Below are positions 8,373 through 16,783 of a stretch of 64,000 nt of DNA, one piece after another. This DNA comes from Flavobacterium sp. HJJ (lineage in GTDB: Bacteria > Bacteroidota > Bacteroidia > Flavobacteriales > Flavobacteriaceae). The stretch is taken from contig NZ_JADKPR010000018.1 in the NCBI RefSeq assembly GCF_015351475.1, positions 1 through 64,000 of the forward strand, given 5' to 3'. Position numbers and translations under genes: made by a program. Within the stretch, counting starts at the first letter, position 1. The number at the start of each line of letters is the position of its first letter. Under the pieces are notes generated by a model, which was given only the letters and a program-made list of their open reading frames with translations, searched no databases and had not been told where the DNA came from.

Positions 8373-11168
8373 TTATTTAAAGCTGCCATTGCCTTTTCTT
8401 CCTTTTCCGTTATCAAACTGGCTTTTTCCCCATTTTTGTGGCTGCCAGGAAAATTGAAGCATGAAATAATTACTGTTTTTATTGGTAAAGTTTTGTTGAT
8501 ATCCGTTATCGGTACTATTGTAATTGATTAAATAATTTTGTTTTATCAAATCCATTATAACAAAACTGATAATTCCGTTTTGCTGCTTAAAAATGCGTTT
8601 TTCAATATTCATATTAAAAACAAATGGCGTCATTTTTTTATCACTATTTGAAGTCTGATTTAGATTTTGCTGTAAATAAAAATTCATGCTCCAGGTTTTA
8701 AGAAAATACAGACTTATATTCGCATTAGCATTAAACAATTGATTGAATGTTTTAACTGGAGATGCTGAATTATGATCTACTTGAGAAATATATTCCAATT
8801 CTGTATTGATTTCCAGCCATTTTTTAGGATTAAATAAAAAATTAGCTTTCCAGTTTTGCGATATTGATTTTCGCATTTCGAGTGCTTCATTTAAAAAATA
8901 GGGATTATTAGACTGTCTAATTGAACCATTCAGCTGAAAGTTTGAGTCAAATACAGCTAAACTTTTACCCAAGTTGAAATTCAGCATAGTAGATTTCTGG
9001 CCGTCAATATTAGCAAAAGTATTGATCGTCGTAAGTGTGTTTTTCTCTTGGTCTACAACAGTACTGGTTACAGCCCCGATACCGTTTTTAGAAGCGGTAG
9101 ATAAAAACATTATTGAGGTATTAAACTGAAGCTTTTTAAAAAATTTGGTGTACGTAATGTTATAATTAAGTATTTCTGCATTTTTTAAATCCAGATTTCC
9201 TATAGTGGTCTGGTATGCAATTGCATTATTTGGTATGGGGTTTAATGCATTTAAAGAAGGCTGTTTAAAATTTTGAGAAACAGTAATATTTAGTAAACCA
9301 AACTTAGGAGTATTATATGAAATATTAAATCCAGTTTCGGGCAGCAAATCATGGCGGTTTACTTTATTTTTTTCGAGACCAATTTCTCCTTTTATCCAAT
9401 TATTTCTCACTCCAAAAGTTGGAGCTATCGTCAGACCATTTTGTAGTTTATATTCTGTTTTAAAGGAAATAGGGATATGATACGTTACCTCTTTTTGAAA
9501 ATAACTCAATTTTGGATCATAACTAATAGATCCTTCTTCAGCAATTGAAGTGTCGGTATCATTTAAATTAGCATTACTTTGAAATTCAAGGCTTGCTTTA
9601 AATCTTAACTGTTTATTGTATTTCCAGTTTAATTCATTTCTAACCGAATTTACAAAGTTCCTGCTTTTAATATCTTTAAACTGATTCAATGTACTATCTG
9701 CAGCAACTGTATTTATGGTGTCTTTGTAAATGTTTGTAATAGAATTGTGTTTTGTTTTATTAGTAGTATAGCTGCTCCTTACCGAAAAATTTAAGACTAA
9801 ATTTTGGCCAATGTTATTATTATATTGCGTATTGAAATTGTAGTTTAATTTTTTGAAATTGGAGGCAGAATTTGTCTCCTCAAAATTGTCAATTAATCCA
9901 GATTGAATACTTTGATTGGACAAATTGGCGTCATTTGCAGCAACATTTACATTTAGGGAACCCATAAAACCGCTTCCATCTTTAAAATTAGAGTTGAAAT
10001 TGTTATTAAAATTTAAACTATTATTTTCAGAAACAGCAGTTCTAACTGTTTCTTTATACAAGCTGCCCTCTTTATAATAATTTTCACCGATTGATCTTGT
10101 TGAATTATTATTTATAGAACGAGAAAAACTTAAGTCGCTAAAAAAGTTAATTTTTTTTAAATTAAAATTTTTAGCAATTCCAGCATTCATATTTTTTAAC
10201 TGCCCGTCAGATACATTAGAATCATTAGTCTGATTTAAATTTAAATTTTGTTTCGCCAGTGAACCAGGAACTCTCGTACTCCGTATACCTAAAGGTTCTT
10301 CCTGATAGTTTCCATTTGCCGAAAATTGATTGGATTGATCAATATTCTTTACTCCTGAAGCTATACGCGTTCGAGACTCAGAACCTGATTCTCCCGTAAA
10401 ATTCAGCATTCTACCTGCAGATTTATCGGCTTTGGTTACAATGTTTAATACTTTGGACGATTTGTCTGTTTTCTGCATTTTGGCGATATTACCAGATTCG
10501 TCCATATCAATAATTTGAATACGTTCTATAATATCTGCCGGCAGTTCTTTCATCGCTTCTTTAACCGATCCGCTAAAATAGTTCACACCGTTAAAAAGTG
10601 CTTTTACAACCACTTCATCATTATAAAATACCGTTCCGTTAGGATCAATTCGTATGCCTTCCATTCGTTTTAATAAATCTTCAAGCCTTGCAAAATCCCT
10701 AACAATATAATCTTTAGCCCAAAACTCTGTTGTATCTCCTTTAATCGTTGGGCCTTTCATTCGGGTAATGATAACATTTTCCAGCTGCTCTTCTTTTATT
10801 CCCAATCGAATAGGAGGCAGATTAATGAGTTTTTTGGTATCGTTATTAAAGTACTTTCGATTAAACGACTGATGACCTAATGCTTTTACACTTATAAGGA
10901 AATCAGCAGAATGAACATTATTAAAGCCAAAAAAACCGTAAACATTAGTGGTCACTTTTAATGTGTCTTTTGCCGAAACCAATCGAATATCGGCACCACT
11001 TATAGGCTTGCTTAAAGAATCACGGAGTATGCCTGTTACATTTCGTACAGCGGATGGTGTTGTTTGAGCAATTAAATTTCCACTAATAAGTAGAAAACTA
11101 ATTGCTGTAAAAAGCAGACTTAAATGCGAAGTTATTTTAGTAAAAGACTTGAAAAATTGCTTTATCAA
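8373..11168 (-). CDS. TonB-dependent-receptor-like outer-membrane beta-barrel protein
   Basis: A 931-residue protein with a signal peptide ending LISGNLIAQ, a carboxypeptidase-regulatory-like domain (about 42-120, VTGILRDSLSKPISGADIRLVSAKD), a plug-like domain (LEDLLKRMEGIRIDPNGTVFYNDEVVVKALFNGVNYF) and a long C-terminal barrel rich in Asn, Phe and Tyr, ending with aromatic strands (YFMLQFSWQPQKWG). This matches the OMP_b-brl_3 type of Bacteroidetes barrels. The function could be import of a ligand or surface display; no SusD partner is adjacent. The basic tail KGRKGNGSFK after the last strand is unusual. It is followed on the other side by small secreted proteins on the same strand. Confidence 0.85.
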   Translation of the reverse strand: MIKQFFKSFTKITSHLSLLFTAISFLLISGNLIAQTTPSAVRNVTGILRDSLSKPISGADIRLVSAKDTLKVTTNVYGFFGFNNVHSADFLISVKALGHQSFNRKYFNNDTKKLINLPPIRLGIKEEQLENVIITRMKGPTIKGDTTEFWAKDYIVRDFARLEDLLKRMEGIRIDPNGTVFYNDEVVVKALFNGVNYFSGSVKEAMKELPADIIERIQIIDMDESGNIAKMQKTDKSSKVLNIVTKADKSAGRMLNFTGESGSESRTRIASGVKNIDQSNQFSANGNYQEEPLGIRSTRVPGSLAKQNLNLNQTNDSNVSDGQLKNMNAGIAKNFNLKKINFFSDLSFSRSINNNSTRSIGENYYKEGSLYKETVRTAVSENNSLNFNNNFNSNFKDGSGFMGSLNVNVAANDANLSNQSIQSGLIDNFEETNSASNFKKLNYNFNTQYNNNIGQNLVLNFSVRSSYTTNKTKHNSITNIYKDTINTVAADSTLNQFKDIKSRNFVNSVRNELNWKYNKQLRFKASLEFQSNANLNDTDTSIAEEGSISYDPKLSYFQKEVTYHIPISFKTEYKLQNGLTIAPTFGVRNNWIKGEIGLEKNKVNRHDLLPETGFNISYNTPKFGLLNITVSQNFKQPSLNALNPIPNNAIAYQTTIGNLDLKNAEILNYNITYTKFFKKLQFNTSIMFLSTASKNGIGAVTSTVVDQEKNTLTTINTFANIDGQKSTMLNFNLGKSLAVFDSNFQLNGSIRQSNNPYFLNEALEMRKSISQNWKANFLFNPKKWLEINTELEYISQVDHNSASPVKTFNQLFNANANISLYFLKTWSMNFYLQQNLNQTSNSDKKMTPFVFNMNIEKRIFKQQNGIISFVIMDLIKQNYLINYNSTDNGYQQNFTNKNSNYFMLQFSWQPQKWGKSQFDNGKGRKGNGSFK

Positions 11169-11249
11169 AATTTAATTTTATTTGGAATATATATTAATAG
11201 ATAAAAAAACCTGCTACAATATGTTTCATAATAGTTTTTTTTAATGAAC

Positions 11250-11594
11250 TTACATATTATAATCTTCCCAGGGAAAATTAGGGAAGTAAGACTTATCAAC
11301 GTTCATTGGATAATCACAAGCTAGTTCTTTAGGATTAAAAATTAGGGATAGAGGACATCCCATCACATTCGTTGTGTAATCAATATTGTTACAGATATAG
11401 AATGAAAATGGATCTGACTGATTTGGCAATATACCGCCATCAGATTCATATCCATTGCAAGCATCCGCAGAATAATATCCTCCTGGGATTAATGAAGTAT
11501 GTATTCTTAATGTCCAGCTATGAGGTGTGTACTGTGCTACTGAAGAAGCTGTTACACCAATAAATAATAAAAGAGAAAACACGGTTTTTTTCAT
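11250..11594 (-). CDS. small secreted protein with degenerate CBM14 (peritrophin-A-like) domain
   Basis: A 114-residue protein with a signal peptide (MKKTVFSLLLFIGVTASSVAQ). The mature part reads like a chitin-binding peritrophin-A domain: Cys, a Gly/Pro/Asp stretch, FYIC, eleven residues, GC, then PLSLIFNPKELACDYPMNV, which mirrors the family line CPxGLxFNxxxxxCDxPxNV. Only four cysteines are present: the usual second and sixth are absent, as expected if one disulfide was lost as a pair. CBM14 is mainly an animal module, so its presence here is notable. It sits between a beta-barrel gene and a CBM9-like gene, all minus strand, suggesting a secreted glycan-binding role. Confidence 0.6.
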   Translation of the reverse strand: MKKTVFSLLLFIGVTASSVAQYTPHSWTLRIHTSLIPGGYYSADACNGYESDGGILPNQSDPFSFYICNNIDYTTNVMGCPLSLIFNPKELACDYPMNVDKSYFPNFPWEDYNM

Positions 11595-11677
11595 ATTAAC
11601 ATTTTTTAAGGTTACGTATTAAGATATTATTAGATAATTCGGACTTATGCAATTGATTATGTATGAAGAATCAACAC

Positions 11678-12394
11678 TTATAATGTTTTTAAATCAATAG
11701 ATCCAAAAAAGGATGTTGGTGTCATTTGATCCCAAAACTCAGTTTGGCTGACGGTTTTTGGACCGTTATTCATAGCGACAGGTCCAATATTAAAAGCGTA
11801 AGAAAGACCGCGTAATGCAATTCCGAAATGAATGGTTTTATCTAAATTGTATTTTTGTAAATACTCTAAAGGAATTTGTATTTCGGCTGTAAAAATATTT
11901 GGATTGGCTGGCGTAGCTTTCTCATCCAGCACTGAATTTCTTACTACGAAATATTCAATATCTGTAACTTTCCATTCTACCAAAATACCTGTTTCATTGT
12001 TGGTTGGTAATTGCTGGCTTACTACACCATTTAGATTTCTTACCGAAAAAAAATCATGAGTATATTTTTGAGATTTATTAGTATCTGGATTCTTAATTTT
12101 ATTGGCAAATACTACTTGCAAACCTGTAGTGTCGGCTTTTTTCTGGGAGAAAAAAACCTGTACACCGCCTCCATCAAATTTGGAAGCATTTTTGTTTTTT
12201 AATATCGATACATAAAGAAACTGATTGTCTTTTTTAAAAGCATAAAACAAATTATTTTCGTTATCGTATTGCATTTTTTCTTTACCACCCCACTCACTGA
12301 CATCGCCATCAACAACGACTTGCGCTTTTAATGTAACAGAAAATAACAGAAAAATGCCGATGAAAAATAAGATCAAATAATTGTATTGTTTCAT
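11678..12394 (-). CDS. secreted CBM9-like (DOMON-type) carbohydrate-binding protein
   Basis: A 238-residue exported protein (signal ending FSVTLKAQ). The mature N-terminus VVVDGDVSEWGGKEKMQYDNENNLFYAFKKDNQFLYVSI is the hallmark opening of CBM9-like domains found in xylanases and many Bacteroidetes periplasmic proteins. The tail IHFGIALRGLSYAF and the SQTEFWDQMTPTSFFGSIDL ending are consistent with the same beta-sandwich. No catalytic domain is attached. Genes for a CBM14-like protein and a thioredoxin-like lipoprotein flank it in the same orientation, with gaps of 83 and 39 bp, so they may be one transcription unit. Confidence 0.75.
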   Translation of the reverse strand: MKQYNYLILFFIGIFLLFSVTLKAQVVVDGDVSEWGGKEKMQYDNENNLFYAFKKDNQFLYVSILKNKNASKFDGGGVQVFFSQKKADTTGLQVVFANKIKNPDTNKSQKYTHDFFSVRNLNGVVSQQLPTNNETGILVEWKVTDIEYFVVRNSVLDEKATPANPNIFTAEIQIPLEYLQKYNLDKTIHFGIALRGLSYAFNIGPVAMNNGPKTVSQTEFWDQMTPTSFFGSIDLKTL

Positions 12395-12433
12395 TTTTTT
12401 ATCTTTTAATGAGTAAATAAAGTCGCTAATAAT

Positions 12434-12898
12434 TTATAATTTGTTAACAAGGTTTTGCTGCATCTTGAAATATTGATTGGAACTGTTCAAACTTCCTTGA
12501 AGCATTTTTTTTATGTATAAAATTCTTTCAGGATATATTTTATTGTTTTTATCTAAATAGAGAACCGTAGGAAAAGAATAACCTTCGAGTACATGAAACA
12601 GCCACATGTTTTCACTATTAAAATCATTTATGTTAATTTGATAAACCTGCGTATCTTCTGGTAATTTAGGGAGAACCAACGCTTCAAAATTTGAATTGAT
12701 GTAATCGTAAAAAATTTTGCAAGCATCACATTCATCATTTTTAATAAATAATAAAATAGGATTATTTCCAGCATTTTGATGAATCAGCGTACTGATAGAC
12801 ATTTTTTCAGGTAATTTCTTAATCGTTTTTCTTTCTGTGCATGAAAAAAAAGTAATAAAAATAAAGGATATAAAAATTATAAACTGGAGTTTTTTCAT
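12434..12898 (-). CDS. thioredoxin-fold lipoprotein
   Basis: A 154-residue lipoprotein: the signal ends ITFFSC with Cys20 as the lipid site. The mature domain has a thioredoxin-like strand (NPILLFIKNDECDACKIFYDYI) with a CDAC active-site motif and the later cis-Pro-type segment YSFPTVLYLD. It should act in the periplasm on disulfides or as a binding protein of that fold. It is the first gene of the minus-strand run that continues to the CBM9-like, CBM14-like and barrel genes, which suggests help in folding the Cys-containing small secreted protein. That link is inference. Confidence 0.72.
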   Translation of the reverse strand: MKKLQFIIFISFIFITFFSCTERKTIKKLPEKMSISTLIHQNAGNNPILLFIKNDECDACKIFYDYINSNFEALVLPKLPEDTQVYQININDFNSENMWLFHVLEGYSFPTVLYLDKNNKIYPERILYIKKMLQGSLNSSNQYFKMQQNLVNKL

Positions 12899-13828
12899 GT
12901 TTCAAATAAATGTAAAATGTTTACTGCAAATCTTAAAAACAGTAATTGTTTTTTTACAAATGTATCAGTTCTCACAAAATCTCTATTGTGGTAAAACCGT
13001 AATTATTTAACAATTAAACGGCTTCCTTTTTCTGCATAATATTAAAATATTTCATTTAGTACAATATGTTTAATTAATTGAAGATAAAGTATTTATAAGT
13101 TATGGTTCGAAATATTAACTCATTAATTTTGAACGCACAATTCTCTTTTTTGAATATATTTAGGCTTCTTCTTGAGCTTTGTCTCTATAGTTAAAGAAAT
13201 TTAAAGAAGTAAATTAATTATGATATGCTTTAAGAAATCCAGCTTCCAAGCAGTACAAAAACAGTTTCCCTTTTAATGGAAAATACAAAGTATGAACTTT
13301 AAAACGAACACAGTTTCACTTGCGAAAGAAAGTTTGAGCTTCAGTTTGTATAGTATAAAGAGTTGACCTTAATCTTGAAAAAAAACAGATTCAGATTAAA
13401 AACATTATGTTTTTTTAAGAGCCTGTTTAAATTTTATTTTTGAGTGAAACTAGCCAAATTTTTATAAAATAGCAGAGCTATTGTATAAAAAATTAACGAA
13501 GTTGTAGCCAAAAATCGTCATAAGAGAGCCAATAAATAAAACTTAAAAAGGCTCTAAATGTTAATCAGAAAAAAATAAAGCGAGAAAAAATATTTGTATG
13601 CATTGAAGGAGGTTTTTTTGGGTTACCAAATGGAAAGTTTGCCGAAGTTACCAGAATTGATACTTTCTTAAGTAAAACAATTACTGAAAGAATTTTATTA
13701 ATTAAGATAACAGCTATTCGAAATCTCTCGACTTAGGACACATTTTCAGCTCATTCAGATTCATAATCTTTTAAACTGTCTCAGCTTTTGTAGCAAAGAA
13801 TAAATATGTTCTAATTTTTTTTTATTAT
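12899..13828. other. 930-bp gene-free stretch with decayed sequence
   Basis: No intact gene is seen. It holds a 138-bp inverted-repeat element (13418-13555, listed separately) followed on the plus strand by an open stretch without a start (about 13580-13735). The latter reads KIFVCIEGGFFGLPNGK and continues EVTRIDTFLSK before an amber stop. It looks like a coding remnant, but I cannot assign a family. The rest is AT-rich and unremarkable. Confidence 0.45.
13418..13555. repeat. MITE-like element with terminal inverted repeats
   Basis: The element begins AGAGCCTGTTTAAATTTTAT and ends with the near reverse complement (ATAAAACTTAAAAAGGCTCT), giving about 24-bp terminal inverted repeats with a few mismatches. 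A second imperfect hairpin lies inside (about 13454-13493, around TAGCAGAGCTA). There is no reading frame of note. The nested inverted-repeat plan and small size suit a non-autonomous miniature transposable element or a mobile palindromic repeat. I recall very similar stretches from other Flavobacteriaceae genomes but cannot check this here. Confidence 0.6.
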
Positions 13829-14692
13829 TTAATCCTTGATAAATTCTGTTCGATAAGCAGCCGGAGAAATCGTCGTCATAGATTTAAAAAACCGGACAAA
13901 ATTAGAAGGAGCCGAAAAATTGTGATCGTAACTAATTTCGGTAATTGTTTTATCTGTCGTAAGCAGATAGTATTTGCAGGATTCTACAAGCTCATTTTTA
14001 ATAATATCGCTGGCATCCTTGGCAAATATTTCATTGCAAAGATGATTAAGACGATTTCGATTCATATTCAGGAGCGCGGCATATTCTTTTACAGTTTGTT
14101 TTTCTTTAATATTTTGTTTGAGCATTTCTCTAAATTGCAGCATGTTTAGATTTTCATATAAGTTACCTTTTAAGTCATAATGCGCTGTATAATATCGGTT
14201 TAGAAGAATCAGGATTTGATATAAATATGCCCGAAGAAGCTGATGGCTGTCGTTTTTAAGATTGTCAATTTCCTGTTTTACCGAATGCAGTAAATTTTCA
14301 AAAATTGATAATACCTTTTGGTCTTGAGGAAGTATTACAGGAAATGTACCACCAAGAAAATAATACAATCTATGAAGAAAAAGATGATCTTTTAAAAATG
14401 TTTCCATAAAAGCGCCTTCAAAAAAAATCACCATGCATTTTTTTACATCAGATAATTCCCATTGGCGTGGCTGTGCTGGACGCAGAAAAAGTATGCATGG
14501 AGCCTCAATATCAATATGTTTCCCTTCTAAGTTTATCGAACTGCTGCCTTCCATAAAAAAGAAAATTTCATAAAAGGTCGTAACATGCATCTCTTTTACA
14601 GCAATGCCCTGATCCAGAATATCAGACAAATCAACACAGTCCAGTAATAATTCTGAACCGTATTTATTTTTTTCAAATTGAACTTTCAGCAT
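13829..14692 (-). CDS. AraC family transcriptional regulator
   Basis: A 287-residue protein with an N-terminal cupin-like sensing part (VTTFYEIFFFMEGSSSINLEGKHIDIEAPCILFLRPAQPRQWEL) and a C-terminal pair of helix-turn-helix motifs (about 190-285). The signature EISYDHNFSAPSNFVRFFKSMTTISPAAYR is the classical second AraC helix-turn-helix. It starts 28 bp downstream of the end of the broken SMP-30-like gene on the same strand, so it was probably co-transcribed with it. It may regulate that gene and the nearby metallo-hydrolase genes in response to a small ligand; this is inference from position. Confidence 0.88.
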   Translation of the reverse strand: MLKVQFEKNKYGSELLLDCVDLSDILDQGIAVKEMHVTTFYEIFFFMEGSSSINLEGKHIDIEAPCILFLRPAQPRQWELSDVKKCMVIFFEGAFMETFLKDHLFLHRLYYFLGGTFPVILPQDQKVLSIFENLLHSVKQEIDNLKNDSHQLLRAYLYQILILLNRYYTAHYDLKGNLYENLNMLQFREMLKQNIKEKQTVKEYAALLNMNRNRLNHLCNEIFAKDASDIIKNELVESCKYYLLTTDKTITEISYDHNFSAPSNFVRFFKSMTTISPAAYRTEFIKD

Positions 14693-14720
14693 GGTTTATT
14701 TTCTTGGTTTTTACTATTTA

Positions 14721-15578
14721 TTAATAGCTTTTGATTACCAATTTTCCTTCCATCACAACTGGAATGAAAATTTGTTTATGAGTTGTATCAACATAAAAAT
14801 CAGCTGGTCCGTGCATAAGTGGTAAATCGAGTTTTTTTGAAGTTTTGGTTTTTAAATTGATTGTTTCAAGATAACCTGCCGGGTGATCTAATGCTGCCCA
14901 GTTAGAAACTAAAAGCGTGTTTTTATCAAGCAGCCATAAACCATCAAAAGAACCGCCAAAATTACCGATTCTGGTGTAAACGGCTTTGTCTTTAATCCAT
15001 TTTATTTCAGAAATCTGTCCTGCTTTTGGGTCTTCAAATATGAAACTGCAGACATATAAACGATTTGATTTTTTATCATAAAAAATTCCGTTAACACCTT
15101 TAAAATTAGCAGCTTTTACAGTTTTTCCTGTTTTTAAATTTACTTCTAAAATGTCGCCTGTATCGGTTGCTGAAACAAATAAAGTATTGTTGTTTTTTAT
15201 CGTAAGATCATTAGTAAAAGCAGTATGGTGGCTGGCAAGGCTGATTTCCTTTACTTTTTTTCCGGTTGCTAAATCAATCCCAACAATTCGCTCTAAATCT
15301 GCGATATATAAAATGTTATTAATAACAGCAGTTCCTTTAGGGGAATTTAGCTTTTAATTTGTTATACTTTTCAGAATAACTTTTCCGTTACGATCTGCTT
15401 TACTGATAAAACCATCGCCGTCGGCGGCACCCGGATCAGGATTGACTCCTATATTGGTTACATACAAATATTTTTCATCAGAATTGACGCTTTCCGGCTG
15501 TGCAAAAGGCTTAGAATCCTGTGCTTTTGAATACATAGAAAATAGTGTACACGCTGCTATTAAAAGAAATTTATTCAT
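14721..15578 (-). pseudogene. SMP-30/gluconolactonase-like beta-propeller gene, interrupted by in-frame TAA
   Basis: The reading frame starts at 15578 with a signal peptide (MNKFLLIAACTLFSMYSKAQ) and runs 74 codons to a TAA at 15354-15356. The same frame then continues open for 210 codons to a second stop at 14721-14723. Joined, the product has about 285 residues with repeats of beta-propeller type (LNSPKGTAVINNILYIADLE, LFVSATDTGDILEVN, GIFYDKKSNRLYVCSF, LWLLDKNTLLVSNWAALDHP). This matches SMP-30/gluconolactonase/LRE-like proteins. No frameshift is needed; a single base change would restore it. It could be a recent nonsense mutation, a sequencing error or, less likely, recoding. Confidence 0.82.
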
Positions 15579-15636
15579 ATTTTTTCCTTGGTTAAGATGA
15601 TATTTAATGTATAGCTTGCGACTATACGAAGTTATA

Positions 15637-15667
15637 AAAAACGGTCTGCTGCAGACCGTTTTTTTAG
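15637..15667. terminator. rho-independent terminator (bidirectional)
   Basis: A near-perfect hairpin centred on ACGGTCTGC/GCAGACCGT is flanked by A runs on the left and T runs on the right, so it can end transcription on both strands. It most likely ends the minus-strand metallo-hydrolase unit before the pseudogene. Confidence 0.75.
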
Positions 15668-15672
15668 TATTA

Positions 15673-15798
15673 TTTTATATGACTGTCCGCAAATAATACC
15701 ATGCATTTTTTTTGCCGCTGATTACACAGATTCTCATAGATTTCATTACTGTTTTTTTTAAAAATCTGTGTAAATATTTTTAAACTGTGGCTAATTCG
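15673..15798. repeat. dispersed intergenic repeat, copy 1
   Basis: This block is the reverse complement, with about 80 percent or better agreement by eye, of 50076-50205. Shared segments include TTTTATATGACT, CGCAAATAAT, TTTTTTGCCGCTGATTACAC, AGATTTCATTACT and AATCTGTGTAAAT. It belongs to the 'GCCACAGATTnACACAGATT' type of intergenic repeats common in Flavobacteriaceae (from memory). It is not coding. Confidence 0.7.
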
Positions 15799-15829
15799 AT
15801 TTGCTTGGTATTAGTCACTGATAGTCATA

Positions 15830-16720
15830 TTATTTTTTATTCCAGTCCCATTTTAAATAATAAGTAAGGTAGATGTCAATCAGGTGATCTCCGCCATAAT
15901 CGGGATATTCAGCCAATAGTTTTGCTTTGTATTCTTCTTTAGATTTAGATGATTCAAGTGTTTTATCTACAAAATCAAGATATTTTAAATCAGTCTGAAA
16001 TATACTCGGATCTGTTGGTTTACCATGTCCGGGCAGAATTAAAGTATATTTCTTTTCGCTTTCTTCTTTTTTAATTGCTTTGCGCCAGCCTTCGGTATTT
16101 CCAGAAATAAATAAATGCGTTTTATTGTAAACAATGTCTTGTAGAATGTTTGCTTTTATCTCAGGAATTTTAATTACAAGCGATGCTGCATCTTCATTGT
16201 TCAATGATTCTTCAAATATAAAAGTTACACCATCAATAACTTCTTTTCCTGTTTTTTGTACATGAGTTGGTCTGTTTAGTGATTTTGCAATGATAGGACC
16301 GAACTGTTTTTGTCGCTGCTCTAATACCTGCTGTCCGGATTTTTCAATACCCTCTTTTGTTTCTTCCAAAGCATACACAGGAACATTTGGAAAAGCATCT
16401 CCAAAACCAAGGTAATGATCCGGATGATCATGTGAGATATAAAATCGTGTAATGGGTTTGTGAAGACTGTCTGTTAATTTTTTAACCTCTTGTGCATACG
16501 GAGCAAAAAACTGACCGTCAACTACGATTAATTCATGAGGCAATTCTATTACATGTGTCGTGTTAGTAAACATCTCGGGCGGTGCTACAACAGTATAGAT
16601 CGATATTTTTTTTGTTTTGACCGATTGAATAACGCTTGCTTTTGGTAAATTCTGTGCTGTTACAGCAGTTAGCCCGGTTAAAAATACCAATGCTGTTATT
16701 TTGAAATATTTCATTTTCAT
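15830..16720 (-). CDS. exported metallo-beta-lactamase-fold hydrolase
   Basis: A 296-residue protein with a signal peptide (ALVFLTGLTAVTAQ). It has the MBL zinc motif SHDHPDH (His97, His99, Asp101, His102), a metal-bridging Asp in ILQDIVYNKTH and a late His in LILPGHGKP. The usual third His of the HTPGH type between them is not obvious. This combination, with HDHPDHYLG, fits the diverse MBL-fold hydrolases rather than true beta-lactamases; the substrate is unknown. It is a close paralogue of the next gene upstream, 43 bp away and likely co-transcribed. The region also holds an SMP-30-like lactonase relic and an AraC regulator, so ester or lactone turnover is possible. Confidence 0.82.
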   Translation of the reverse strand: MKMKYFKITALVFLTGLTAVTAQNLPKASVIQSVKTKKISIYTVVAPPEMFTNTTHVIELPHELIVVDGQFFAPYAQEVKKLTDSLHKPITRFYISHDHPDHYLGFGDAFPNVPVYALEETKEGIEKSGQQVLEQRQKQFGPIIAKSLNRPTHVQKTGKEVIDGVTFIFEESLNNEDAASLVIKIPEIKANILQDIVYNKTHLFISGNTEGWRKAIKKEESEKKYTLILPGHGKPTDPSIFQTDLKYLDFVDKTLESSKSKEEYKAKLLAEYPDYGGDHLIDIYLTYYLKWDWNKK

Positions 16721-16739
16721 TAATTTTAAATTTATAGAA

Positions 16740-16783
16740 TTTATTTTGAATTTATTTTGAATTTATTTTGAATTTATTTTGAA
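16740..16783. repeat. tandem repeat, 4 perfect copies of an 11-bp unit
   Basis: Four exact copies of TTTATTTTGAA lie in tandem and run over the stop codon (16763-16765) of the minus-strand hydrolase gene. The final residues (FKINSK) of that protein are written by the repeat. A copy-number change would alter or extend the C-terminus, since 11 is not a multiple of 3. Confidence 0.85.

Noticed and set aside
13612..13620. GAAGGAGG as a Shine-Dalgarno site
   Set aside because: Bacteroidetes rarely use such sites and no start codon with a sound gene follows; the bases fall inside a coding remnant.
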